NCBI RefSeq assembly: GCF_023898315.1
Contig: NC_064621.1
Location: 537,189,383-537,253,382, forward strand
Length of the DNA stretch: 64,000 nt
Reading direction: 5' to 3'
From: Schistocerca nitens
Lineage: Eukaryota > Arthropoda > Insecta > Orthoptera > Acrididae
The notes beneath the pieces were generated by a model. The model made no database searches and had not been told where the DNA came from. It was given only the letters and a program-made list of their open reading frames with translations. Position numbers and translations under genes: made by a program. Shown here piece after piece: positions 9,760 through 19,318 of this stretch. The stretch's first letter is position 1. The number at the start of each line of letters is the position of its first letter.

Positions 9760-11098
9760 CAGGGTTATTACAAATGATTGTAGCGATTTCACAGCTCTAC
9801 AATAACTTTATTATTTGAGATATTTTCACAATGCTTTGCACACACATACAAAAACTCAAAAAGTTTTTTTAGGCATTCACAAATGTTCGATATGTGCCCC
9901 TTTAGTGATTCGGCAGACATCAAGCCGATAATCAAGTTCCTCCCACACTCGGCGCAGCATGTCCCCATCAATGAGTTCGAAAGCATCGTTGATGCGAGCT
10001 CGCAGTTCTGGCACGTTTCCTGGTAGAGGAGGTTTAAACACTGAATCTTTCACATAATCCCACAGAAAGAAATCGCATGGGGTTAAGTCGGGAGAGCGTG
10101 GAGGCCATGACATGAATTGCTGATCATGATCTCCACTACGACCGATCCATCGGTTTTCCAATCTCCTGTTTAAGAAATGCCGAACATCATGATGGAAGTG
10201 CGGTGGAGCACCATCCTGTTGAAAGATGAAGTCGGCGCTGTCGGTCTCCAGTTGTGGCATGAGCCAATTTTCCAGCATGTCCAGATACACGTGTCCTGTA
10301 ACGTTTTTTTCGCAGAAGAAAAAGAGGCCGTAAACTTTAAACCGTGAGATTGCACAAAACACGTTAACTTTTGGAGAATTGCGAATTTGCTGCACGAATG
10401 CGTGAGGATTCTCTACCGCCCAGATTTGCACATTGTGTCTGTTCACTTCACCATTAAGAAAAAATGTTGCTTCATCACTGAAAACAAGTTTCGCACTTAA
10501 CGCATCCTCTTCCATGAGCTGTTGCAACCGCGCCGAAAATTCAAAGCGTTTGACTTTGTCATCGGGTGTCAGGGCTTGTAGCAATTCTAAACGGTAAGGC
10601 TTCTGCTTTAGCCTTTTCCGTAAGATTTTCCAAGCCGTCGGCTGTGGTACATTTAGCTCCCTGCTTGCTTTACTCGTCGACTTCCGCGGGCTGCGCGTGA
10701 AACTTGCCCGCACGCGTTCAACCGTTTCTTGGCTCACTGCAGCCCGACCCGTTGATTTCCCCTTACAGAGGCATCCAGAAGCTTTAAACTGCGCATACCA
10801 TCGCCGAATGGAGTTAGCAGTTGGTGGATCTTTGTTGAACTTCGTCCTGAAGTGTCGTTGCACTGTTATGACTGACTGATGTGAGTACATTTCAAGCACG
10901 ACAAACGCTTTCTCGGATACTGCCGCCATTTTGTCTCACTGCGCTCTCGAGCGCTCTGGCGGCAGAAACCTGAAGTGCGGCTTCAGCCGAACAAAACTTT
11001 GAGTTTTTCTATGTATCTGTATTGTGTCGTGACCATATGTTAATGAATAGAGCTACAGTGAATTTATGAAATCGCTTCAATCATTTGTAATAGCCCTG
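9760..11098 (-). mobile_element. mariner-like DNA transposon, complete
   Basis: 1339-bp element with 32-bp terminal inverted repeats (starting CAGGGTTATTACAAATGATT at the left; two mismatches between ends) flanked by TA at 9758-9759 and 11099-11100. One open transposase gene fills it on the minus strand, and a minus-strand AATAAA sits at 9807-9812. Good TIR agreement and the unbroken ORF suggest recent activity. Confidence 0.93.
9877..10929 (-). CDS. mariner-like transposase, 350 aa, apparently intact
   Basis: IS630/Tc1/mariner superfamily transposase. Residues 5-60 form the first helix-turn-helix (VITVQRHFRTKFNKDPPTAN) and 65-115 the second (PRKSTSKASRELNVPQPTAW). Catalytic residues are Asp152 (LVFSDEATF), Asp239 (FQQDGAPPHF) and Asp286 (LTPCDFFLW). 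The spacing of the last two is 46 residues, longer than in DD34D, DD37D or DD41D groups, because of an extended segment after RWIGRSGDHD. The start ATG at 10929 gives the expected 350 aa and lies about 170 bp inside the TIR. It falls in the same broad group as the dead copy at 4.3-5.8 kb. Confidence 0.92.
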   Translation of the reverse strand: MAAVSEKAFVVLEMYSHQSVITVQRHFRTKFNKDPPTANSIRRWYAQFKASGCLCKGKSTGRAAVSQETVERVRASFTRSPRKSTSKASRELNVPQPTAWKILRKRLKQKPYRLELLQALTPDDKVKRFEFSARLQQLMEEDALSAKLVFSDEATFFLNGEVNRHNVQIWAVENPHAFVQQIRNSPKVNVFCAISRFKVYGLFFFCEKNVTGHVYLDMLENWLMPQLETDSADFIFQQDGAPPHFHHDVRHFLNRRLENRWIGRSGDHDQQFMSWPPRSPDLTPCDFFLWDYVKDSVFKPPLPGNVPELRARINDAFELIDGDMLRRVWEELDYRLDVCRITKGAHIEHL

Positions 11099-11100
11099 TA

Positions 11101-11444
11101 TTAAAATACACGAGTGGCATCCCAAAGAAGTGATACATTATTTCAGAACAGAACCTCGCTAAAAGTCAGCTTCAACCTCAAGATGCAGAACCTACGACCT
11201 GCGTGCTGTTCTCTACGCTGGGGACATCAACTTGAAGACAGCAGGTTAGCGAACTATAACAGAACCTTCGTATTCCACACAGTGCCGTAGAAACAACCAG
11301 GCGCCTCACGTGTGCAGCATGCACAGAACAAATGTGCTCACTCACACGCCATTTGCGGTAATGCACAGGAGATAAAGGTGGATGATCGTTATTAACACCA
11401 ACAATCAATTCATTCTTCCTTTCTTGCAGTAAACTTTGAGTACC
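11101..11444. other. unassigned
   Basis: No gene or known repeat recognised in this stretch. Confidence 0.35.
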
Positions 11445-11830
11445 CTAACTGGTGGGGAGTGTGTCAGCGCTACCAATAGAGACATTCAATTGTGTAGCGA
11501 GGTGTTTGATTTGGATCCGTCCATCACCTCCAATGAGAGTGTCTGCATGTTCCAACATTGCAAGAGTCAGCTGTGTTCGACCAGCGAGCACGCGGCAGAT
11601 CGGACAGGTTGCGCGACCTTGTTGCGATGACGACACACGCCTCGCCCAACGACTCACCGTGCTTTTGTTCACTGCCAGGACCCAGAAGACATCTAGCAAG
11701 TGTCTATAAGTATCAGCGATGCTTCGGTTTTCAGCCAAAAGGAACTCAATGACAGCTGTAAGGCTGGAACGCACCTCCGTCCCGGACGATTTTTTGAAGG
11801 GAACGTGTAACGACGCCACCTATTGGAAAT
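11445..11830 (-). pseudogene. N-terminal fragment of a mariner transposase
   Basis: A 124-codon minus-strand frame starting at 11819. It shows the paired helix-turn-helix region of mariner: SLTAVIEFLLAENRSIADTY, then NKSTVSRWARRV, then LATQLNVSIGSADT, where homology stops abruptly. No catalytic domain follows here. Family signatures match the fragment at 7.1-7.7 kb, which starts at about this point of the protein, so the two may be halves of one copy. Confidence 0.75.
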
Positions 11831-12230
11831 TCATGAAACTGCAGGGCAGAAGCTAAAATATTCCACGATATCCCACAACAGTTTCCACATTTCTTCAAAC
11901 GAAATTGGCCGAGATAAAATTAGTTGCCTTACTTATTGAGCGCCGCTGGTATATTCAGTACGATCAGAAACTTTCCAATCCAGCCTCTGGTAAAGTCTAA
12001 CATTGCTCTCGCATTAGTTTTGTCAGTGTTAGCTCGTCGGAGCTATCCCACATAGAACCGTTGTCAGTACAAATGAACGTTGGTTCTGACTTCTGACACA
12101 TGTTAGCATAGCCGGGTATATATTTTAAAACACAAACTCAATTAGAAAACTAAACCAGACGAAGACAGCTCTTACAGTCACGTAAAATGATCGGTATGGG
12201 AAAGGGACGGATAATTTCAAGCAGTTTCGT
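11831..12230. other. unassigned
   Basis: Probably includes the untranslated leader of the mariner fragment to its left; nothing else is recognised. Confidence 0.35.
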
Positions 12231-12236
12231 GCAGTA

Positions 12237-12560
12237 CATGAAACGCATTTGCAGCTGCGAATATGGACAACCTTCAGCTATGCAATGAAATGGCGACACT
12301 GAAAATTTGTACTCGATGGGGACACGAACGCGGAATACCCGCTTGTCGCGATCACACTTCACGGTCAGACACAAACATGAAAGACGACATATGGAAGTTT
12401 GGGTCTTGCCGTGAAGCGTGCTTGGCTAGCCGAAGTGGTTAAGGCGAACGGTCGTGACAAGCGGGAAATCTAGGCTCGAATCTGGGTCTGGCCATCATTT
12501 CATTACACAGCTGAAGGTTGTCCATATTCATCACTGCAAATACATTCCATGTATTTCATG
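12237..12560. repeat. palindromic repeat with a tRNA-like core
   Basis: Positions 12237-12352 match 12440-12560 in reverse complement; both contain AATATGGACAACCTTCAGCT in the same orientation after inversion. The right arm holds a tRNA-like head at 12423-12492, with an A-box-like TAGCCGAAGTGG and a B-box-like GGCTCGAATCT. This is a foldback-like unit in which two copies of one tRNA-derived sequence face each other around about 90 bp. The left copy has lost the box signals. Confidence 0.65.
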
Positions 12561-13569
12561 ATACCTGTAGTCGCTACAGTGCACGTTCCTTCGGAGATGC
12601 ATGCATTGCAAATATCGTATTTTATGTAGTAGTCGAAAGCGTCTGTTATGTTATATCGGTACCAATTTTTATTATGTAGAGTTTTAGATTATAGTTTACA
12701 AACGAGATTTCATCTGAAGCAGTCGCTTTGGAATGGACTGTGTGGTCGCATTTGACCTTGGATTTATGAAAAGAGAAGGGAGTTTAATACAATTATGTCA
12801 CAACCTGGAGTTTGTTCGAGAGTGTTGCTGAAGGCTGTCAGCACTTTGTCCGTGAGTGGATGTCGTTTGATTCGACGGTGCATCATCCTACTTCAAAATC
12901 AATTTCCGTAGATACATGGAGAACTGATATCTTTGTTGCTGGATTGGAACAAGGGGTTATGTCCCATGGTCAGTCAGATCGTCGGCTCTCACTATTATGG
13001 ATTGGTGCATTTATCAGTTGCTTATCAAAGAACAGAAAAACTGAAGAATTGTGGCTATTATGGCCCTAGTTGGTTGTCTAATATTAGATCAGGAAAATTC
13101 CGACCATTTGGGAAAGTCCAGGAAACAATTTTTCATTATTGTAATGCATCACTTCGATTAGTTACTACGAGCTTAAACTGCTACTAGACCCTCAGATCGA
13201 CCCTCAACACATCAGAACTGAGGCTTGACCCTCAGGCAGGCAGTCCCACCAAGGTTTGAATTGACAGATGGCGGCTTTACAGTGGAAGCCCACTAAAGCG
13301 GTCGCCATCTCGGTGACGCAACAATTCCACGCCAGCTTGGCTGTGTGGCCTATACGTATACGCAGTGGGGTGTGTTTGTTGTTACGTGGGCTTCCCAGGT
13401 GTCACGCGCGCCACCTGCAAGTCGTACGAGTACAGCCCATTGTCTTGCCGTCCGCCGCTACAGTAAAGAACTTTTTGCTCTGACGAGTCGTGCGATTCTC
13501 CGCGTACCCCTGCCGCCATACCGTAGACCTTCGTAATCATTTATACCAGTATGATGCTAAAAGGAAGTA
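12561..13569. other. unassigned
   Basis: No supported gene. Short frames at 12812-13187 and 13268-13536 have no motif and overlap one another in different frames. Confidence 0.35.
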
Positions 13570-14510
13570 GGAACACTGGTTCCACTTCTACATCTACGTA
13601 CTGGTCGTTTCCTCTCCTTTCCTACTCGCAGATAGAGCGGGGGTGGGAAACGACTGTCTGTCTACCTCCGTATGAGGCATCATCTCTCGTATCTTTTCTT
13701 CATGGTCTGTACGCAAAATGTATGTTGGCAGCAGTGGGATCGTTATGCAGTCAGATTCAACAGCCAGTTCCCTAAATTTTCTCAATAATGTTCCTATGAA
13801 AGAACGTCGCCTTCCCTCCAGGGATTCCCATTTGAGTTCCTGAAGCATCTCACAATCAGGAACACTTGCGTGTTGTTCGAACCTACCGGTAACAAATCTA
13901 GCAGCCCGCCCCTGAATTGCTTCGGAGTCTTCCTCTAATCCGATGTGGTGCGGATTACAAGCACTCGAGCAGTACTCAAGAATACGGCTTACCAATGTCT
14001 TATATGTGGTCTTCTTTACAGGTGAACCACTCTTTCCGAGAATTTTCCCAATAAACCGAAGTCGACCATTCGCCTTCTCTACCACACACCTCAAATGCTC
14101 GTTCTATTTCATATCACTTTGCAACGTTAATTCTAGATATTTAAACAACATGACTGTTTCAAGCAGGACACTAATAATGCTGTATCCGAACATTATGGAT
14201 TGGTTTCTCCTACTCATACGCATTAATTTACATTTCTCTACATTTAGATCCAGCTGCCATCAATCACACTTCTACGTCATCTTTTATCACCCTACAGTCA
14301 CTCATCTTCGACACATTCCCGTACACCCCAGCATCATATGCCAAATCGTTTATGTACGTAGAAAATAACACGGTCCTGTCACGCTTCCCTGGACCACTCC
14401 TGACGATATCCTTGTCTTTGATGAGCCCTCAGCGTCGAGGACAGCATACTGGGTTCTACTAGTTAAGAAGTCTTGGAGCCACTCACATATCTGGGAACTG
14501 GTTTACTGTT
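13570..14510 (-). mobile_element. CR1-like LINE 3' half, dead
   Basis: Minus-strand reverse transcriptase remnant. From right to left: SRTQYAVLDAEGSSKTRISS (about 14480), the QGSV block, LDLNVEKCKLMRMSR (about 14240), and the post-RT region GRLRFIGKILGKSGSPVKKT (about 14060) with RILEYCSSACNPHHIG. The 166-codon frame at 13594-14094 is the longest intact piece. The 3' end at about 13571-13597 reads like a worn GATGTAGA tail. The catalytic AspAsp region is lost in frameshifted sequence near 14330. Confidence 0.75.
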
Positions 14511-14559
14511 TATTTGAGCGATTTTAAAATGTGTAACAAAATCAATGACCCCTCCAAGT

Positions 14560-15660
14560 GTAATACATGTAGTACGGTTTCTGAATACAAAAAATACTGG
14601 CCTATCGAAATTTACAGAGAGATAATCGAAGTTCATAGAAATTTGAAGAATGAATATTCAGTTGGAGAGAGATGGACGAAAGGACATTCATGATGAAGAA
14701 CGATCAGTCCGACGTTTCACTGCGACTGGTGAAATCAAATCAAGTACTGAGGAAAAAATTCAATAAGATAGATTTTTAAATGTTTCACTACCATCGTGAA
14801 ATTTCAAAAATGGTTCAAATGGCTCTGAGCACTATGGGACTTAACTTCTGAGGTCATCAGTCCCCTAGAACTTAGAACTACCTAAACCTAACAAACCAAA
14901 GGACATCACACACATCCATGCCCGAAGCAGGATTCGAACCTGCGACCGTAGCGGTCGCGCGGTTCCAGACTGTAGCGCCTAGAACCACTCAGCCACCACG
15001 GCCGGCCGAGAAATTTCAATTCGTTAGCAGATTGTTAGTGATGACGTAGGCTATAGAGAAATGTGTGCCAAGTGGGTTTCTCGACTTTTGAAAGACGAAC
15101 ACAGAAAACAACGAATTGAAATTGTACTGACTTTTCTCACGCGGTACGACAAGGATGTTATTGGGGGACGAGACCTGCGTTTCATACAGAAGTCTTGCAA
15201 TGAAGCGGCAGTCAATGGAATCGCGTCATTAACGATCTCCAACGAAACCAAAAGTAGCCAAAACAAATTTTCAACACAATAATGGTTATGGCCACATTGT
15301 TTTGGAATCGAAAGAACGTTGTACCAATCGAATTTATGAAAAGACGAGGGACCATATATGCACCGTCCTAATTTCAGAGCTCTTACCAGTTACCCAACGC
15401 CGATCAAAACAAACGGCGTGGATTGTTGTTCAGCAGCACTGCGCTTCTTCGCGAGAACGTTTGCCTGCATTCTGCTGCCTTTACGAACGATTTGCTTCGG
15501 CAGTTTAAGCAGGGAGATTCAGAACATCCACCTTATGATTCGAACCTGGCCGCGAGTGATTATCGTATAATTCCCAAACTCAACCATTTTTAGAGTGGAC
15601 GTTTATTTACAGGTTCAACAACTTGGCGCAGTGCGTATGCGGAAAGCATAGGAAAGTCTC
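14560..15660 (+). pseudogene. mariner transposase relic, split by a SINE
   Basis: Plus-strand mariner pieces. An N-terminal DNA-binding region at about 14640-14800 reads DIHDEERSVRRFTATGEIKS. It resumes after a SINE with MCAKWVSRLLKDEHRKQRIE at 15061. A degraded core follows (LFWNRKNVVPIEFM near 15300), then a PPYDSNLAASDYR block near 15530 that corresponds to the third catalytic Asp region. Many stops and frame changes make it inactive. Confidence 0.75.
14808..15009 (-). mobile_element. SINE family B nested in a mariner
   Basis: Minus-strand copy with the B box (GGATTCGAACC in plus orientation, about 14931-14941) and the 3' stem-loop at 14836-14864. The 10-bp duplication GAAATTTCAA lies at 14798-14807 and 15010-15019. 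Removing the SINE and one duplication rejoins mariner sequence, which dates the mariner as the older insertion. Confidence 0.93.
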
Positions 15661-16801
15661 TAAAGCGCTGCGATTCATTTTGGAATATGAGCGACAACAA
15701 TGTAGGATAATAGGTAAGACATCAAAACACTGTGTCAGGAGGATAGTGATCTCTATACCAACGTAAGAAAGGTTCCAAAGCAGAAGTGTTATTGCCCAGA
15801 TCGCCGTTGATGCATATTATTATCCACATTCGTAGCCTAGACCTTATCGTTACGTCCATTGAGCTGCTACCTAGACCTTGGGTTATTAATCAAGTTCTTA
15901 TACCTCATACCTGATTTTTAGCATGAAAACCTGTTTCGTATATAGATTATCTCTGCATTTTTATGACGCACGTAATGTTTGATTTTTGTCTTGGTTATGT
16001 ACCTGGTAATTTTTACGTTTTAGCCAACTTTCTGCTTAGTATGTAAGCAAAATTGGAAAATTTTAAATCTATTTCATAGAGTGTAATAACTAATTTTTTA
16101 CTCAGTTTTTTGGGTAAATTCGAAAATTGAAATAGCCCAGTTGAGACTTTTCTGTGATATAACGTGTTTTACCACAGCTCACGTTATAAAGATGTTAACA
16201 GCTTTAATACATTCATTAAGAATCTTTCCACATTGTCTAACACTGGTTTGTTGTTACCGTTACTGTCTTGTTGCATCTGGTATAAAATGTAGACCACTGA
16301 TAATCATAGCTCTAACCTCTGTGCCAATTGTCAATGTTATGATATTTTTCAATCAATATGATCGGAAAAAAATTACTGCATGCTCTGTAACGTTGAAATA
16401 ACTTTGTAGGCTTGTTGTTGGGATAAAGAAAGTGCTGTAATATGTATATAAATTAACATTGTGCCGACATTACATGTTGTTATGTACGAGACCGTTGCCA
16501 CCTGGTGGTAGTCTGTAGTACTATGTAGTTCTTTTGACAACTTTCCGGCAGACCTCAGTGGATGTGCTCTATCTGATACATCTGACAACTCTATGTCTTG
16601 CTGATACACTTAAAGATTTTACTTTAGTGTACTTCACTGTTGCATGGAAGTGTCCTGAGGTAAACATTACTTTTGTCTATGCTGGTGGAGTCACAATAAA
16701 CCTTTTGGTCCCCTTTTTAAGTAATATTTTTAATTTCACAGTTTACCTCCGTGTTTTCATTGGCCAGATAGCAATGTACCACAAGCAGGGACTGTACTAT
16801 T
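15661..16801. other. unassigned
   Basis: AT-rich, without recognised genes. Short open frames (16141-16401, 16534-16833) lack motifs. Confidence 0.35.
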
Positions 16802-17066
16802 CACTTGTCAGATGGTATGTAAAACCGTGTTAACTTCTTATTTTCTATTTTTTTCGCAATAACGTATGATAATTGTAAACTCTGCAATATATTTGTTACA
16901 CTTACCGTTCTGAAGACGGAAATATAACTCAATTCACTTGTCAGATTGTATGTAAAACCGTATTAACTTCTTATTTTCTATTTTTTAAGGAAAAAACCTA
17001 TGATAATTGGAAACTTTGCAACATATTTGTAACACTTACAGATCTGAAGATGACAACATAACTTTG
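16802..17066 (+). repeat. tandem duplication, unit about 133 bp
   Basis: Two adjacent units start CACTTGTCAGATNGTATGTA at 16802 and 16935. Each contains a TAACTTCTTATTTTCTATTT block and ends with a TCTGAAGA motif. Differences between units indicate an old duplication. The CTGAAGATGA...GAAAC arrangement near 17041-17075 resembles the end motif near 24515, so it may be part of a dispersed repeat. Confidence 0.7.
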
Positions 17067-17648
17067 CTGAAACTAGTAATCAGGATATCTACAAAACTGC
17101 GATATGGGCAGTAAAACTTCTATTTTGAAAGCTTTTTTAAATCGAAATGCGTTGTAAAGTAAAACCTTTTTTGTCTTTAATAAAACTGTAAAATTATACT
17201 CGTATAAAATGTTTACAATCTAAGAACTAAATATTCATTTTCGACTTTGAGTTTACGACCTGCTCGTATAGCGCCTAATTCGCCGCGTGCTATCTTGCGT
17301 GACAAGAACCGAATTCGTATGTCGAACTAAGTAACACTGGTCCGATACACTGGCTATCCGCTTACGAGTTTTTGATGGTTCTCGACACTCGTTTAGGAAA
17401 ATGCTAGGCCGGTGGTCAATCTCTGGCCCAGAAAACAAAACGCATAACAGTTAAAACAAAATAACATGCAGAACAAAGTTTACAAGTTTCACTGATTGGC
17501 GGCGCACACGACTTCCCACCTTTACCTTAACTGACAGCTGTGGCGACAGAATGGGTATCTGGCAGCGTAGATAGAAGAAAATTTGCCACATAATGAAAAC
17601 AGCACAACTTGTAAGACTGGATAAAAGATAGGAAAAATGAAAGTTTCT
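17067..17648. other. unassigned
   Basis: No gene or repeat recognised. Confidence 0.35.
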
Positions 17649-17650
17649 AC

Positions 17651-19045
17651 ATTACTGGCCATTAAAATTGGTACACCACGAAGATGACGTGCTACAGACG
17701 CGAAATTTAACCGACAGGAAGAAGGTGCGGTGATATGCCAATGATAAGCTTCTCAGAGCATTCACACAAGGTTGGCGTCGGTGGCGGCACCTACTACGTG
17801 CTCACATGAGGAAAGTTTCCAACCGATTTCTCATACACAAACAGCAGTTGGCCGGCGTTTCCTGGTGAAACGTTGTCATGCCTCGTGTAACGAGGAGAAA
17901 TGCGTACCATAACGTTTCCGACTTTGATAAGGGTCGGATTGAAGCCTGTCGCGATTGCGGTTTATCGTATCGCGTCATTGTTGCTCGCGTTGGTCAAGAA
18001 CCAATGAGTGTTAGCAGAATATGGAATCGGTGGGTTCAGGAGGGTAATACGGAACGCCGTGCTGGATCCAAACGGCCTCGTCTCACTAGCAGTCGAGATG
18101 ACAGGTATCTTATCCGTATGGCTGTAACGGATCGTGCAGCCACGTCTCGATCCCTGAGTCAACAGATGGGGACGTTTGCAAGACAATAACCATCTGCACA
18201 AACAGTTCGACGACGTTTGCAGCAGCATGGACTATCAGATCGGAGACCATAGCTGCGGTTACCCTTGACGCTGCATCACAGACAGGAGCGCCTGCGATGG
18301 TGTACTCAGCGACGAACCTGGGTGCACGAATGCAAAATGTCATTTTTCGGATGAATCGAGGTTCTGTTTACAGCATCATGATGGTCGCATCCGTGTTTAG
18401 CGACATCGAGGTAAACGCACAATGGAAGCGTGTATTCGTCATCGCCATGCTGGCGTATCACCAGGCGTGATGGTATGGGGTGCCATTGGTTACACGTCTC
18501 GGTCACCTCTTGTTCGCATCGACGGCACTTTGAACAGTGAGCGTTACATTTCAGATGTGTTACGACCAGTGACTCTACCCTTCATTCGATCTCTGCGAAA
18601 CCCTACATTTCAGCAGGATAATGGATGACCGCTTGTTGCAGGTCCTGTACGGGCCTTTCTGGATACAGAAAATGTTCGACTGCTGCCCTGGCCAGTACAT
18701 TCTCCAGATCTCTTACCAATTGAAAACGTCTGGTCAATGGTGGCCGAACAACTGGCTCGGCACAATACGCCAGTCACCACTCTTGATGAACTGTGGTATC
18801 GTGTTGAAGATGGGCAGCTGTACCCGTACACGCCATCCAAGCTCTGTTTGACTCAATGCCCAGGCGAATCTAGGCCGTTATTACGGCCAGAGGTGGTTGT
18901 TCAGGGTACTGATTTCTCAGGATCTATGCACCCAAATTGCGTGAAAATTTAATCACATGTCAGTTCTAGTATAATATATTTGTCCAATGAATACCCGGTT
19001 ATCATCTGCATTTTCTTGGTGTTACAATTTTAATGGCTAGTAGTG
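17651..19045 (+). mobile_element. Tc1-like transposon, degenerate
   Basis: Ends carry matching inverted repeats (GCCATTAAAATTG core) with TA at 17649-17650 and 19046-19047. The transposase starts at 17878 (MPRVTRRNAYHNVSDFDKGR) with a good helix-turn-helix region, then hits a stop at 18187. Later blocks survive: GVSPGVMVWGAIGYTSRSPL (about 18460), NPTFQQDNG with the second catalytic Asp (about 18620) and HSPDLLPIENVWS with the catalytic Glu (about 18710). A region around 18300-18400 is frameshifted through the first catalytic Asp. It is inactive; a source of transposase in trans would be required. Confidence 0.85.
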
Positions 19046-19202
19046 TATCAGTTTGTTATTATTTATTTATGAAGAAATACGTGTTACCACTGCAAAGTTG
19101 CTGTAATGTTTTACCGACGAGTAATTCTGTAGGATATACCATTTTCTAGTCGACCTAAAATAAATTATAAAAATCATTTCGGCTGAACAGGTTAGTCCTA
19201 TG

Positions 19203-19254
19203 AATGCGTGGAGTCTGTTCTTTCGGAAATGTGCGAAAGAACACAAACCACGCA
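19203..19254. repeat. near-perfect palindrome (hairpin)
   Basis: AATGCGTGG on the left pairs with CCACGCATT on the right, and CTGTTCTTTCG pairs with CGAAAGAACA around a short loop. A related hairpin lies at 42331-42382 beside a family C SINE, so this is a repeated module and not chance. Confidence 0.7.
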
Positions 19255-19318
19255 TTGATATAATTGATTCGTCTTGGTGGGCAGTAGATCAACCATCTTC
19301 GCTGCGCATCCACATGTA

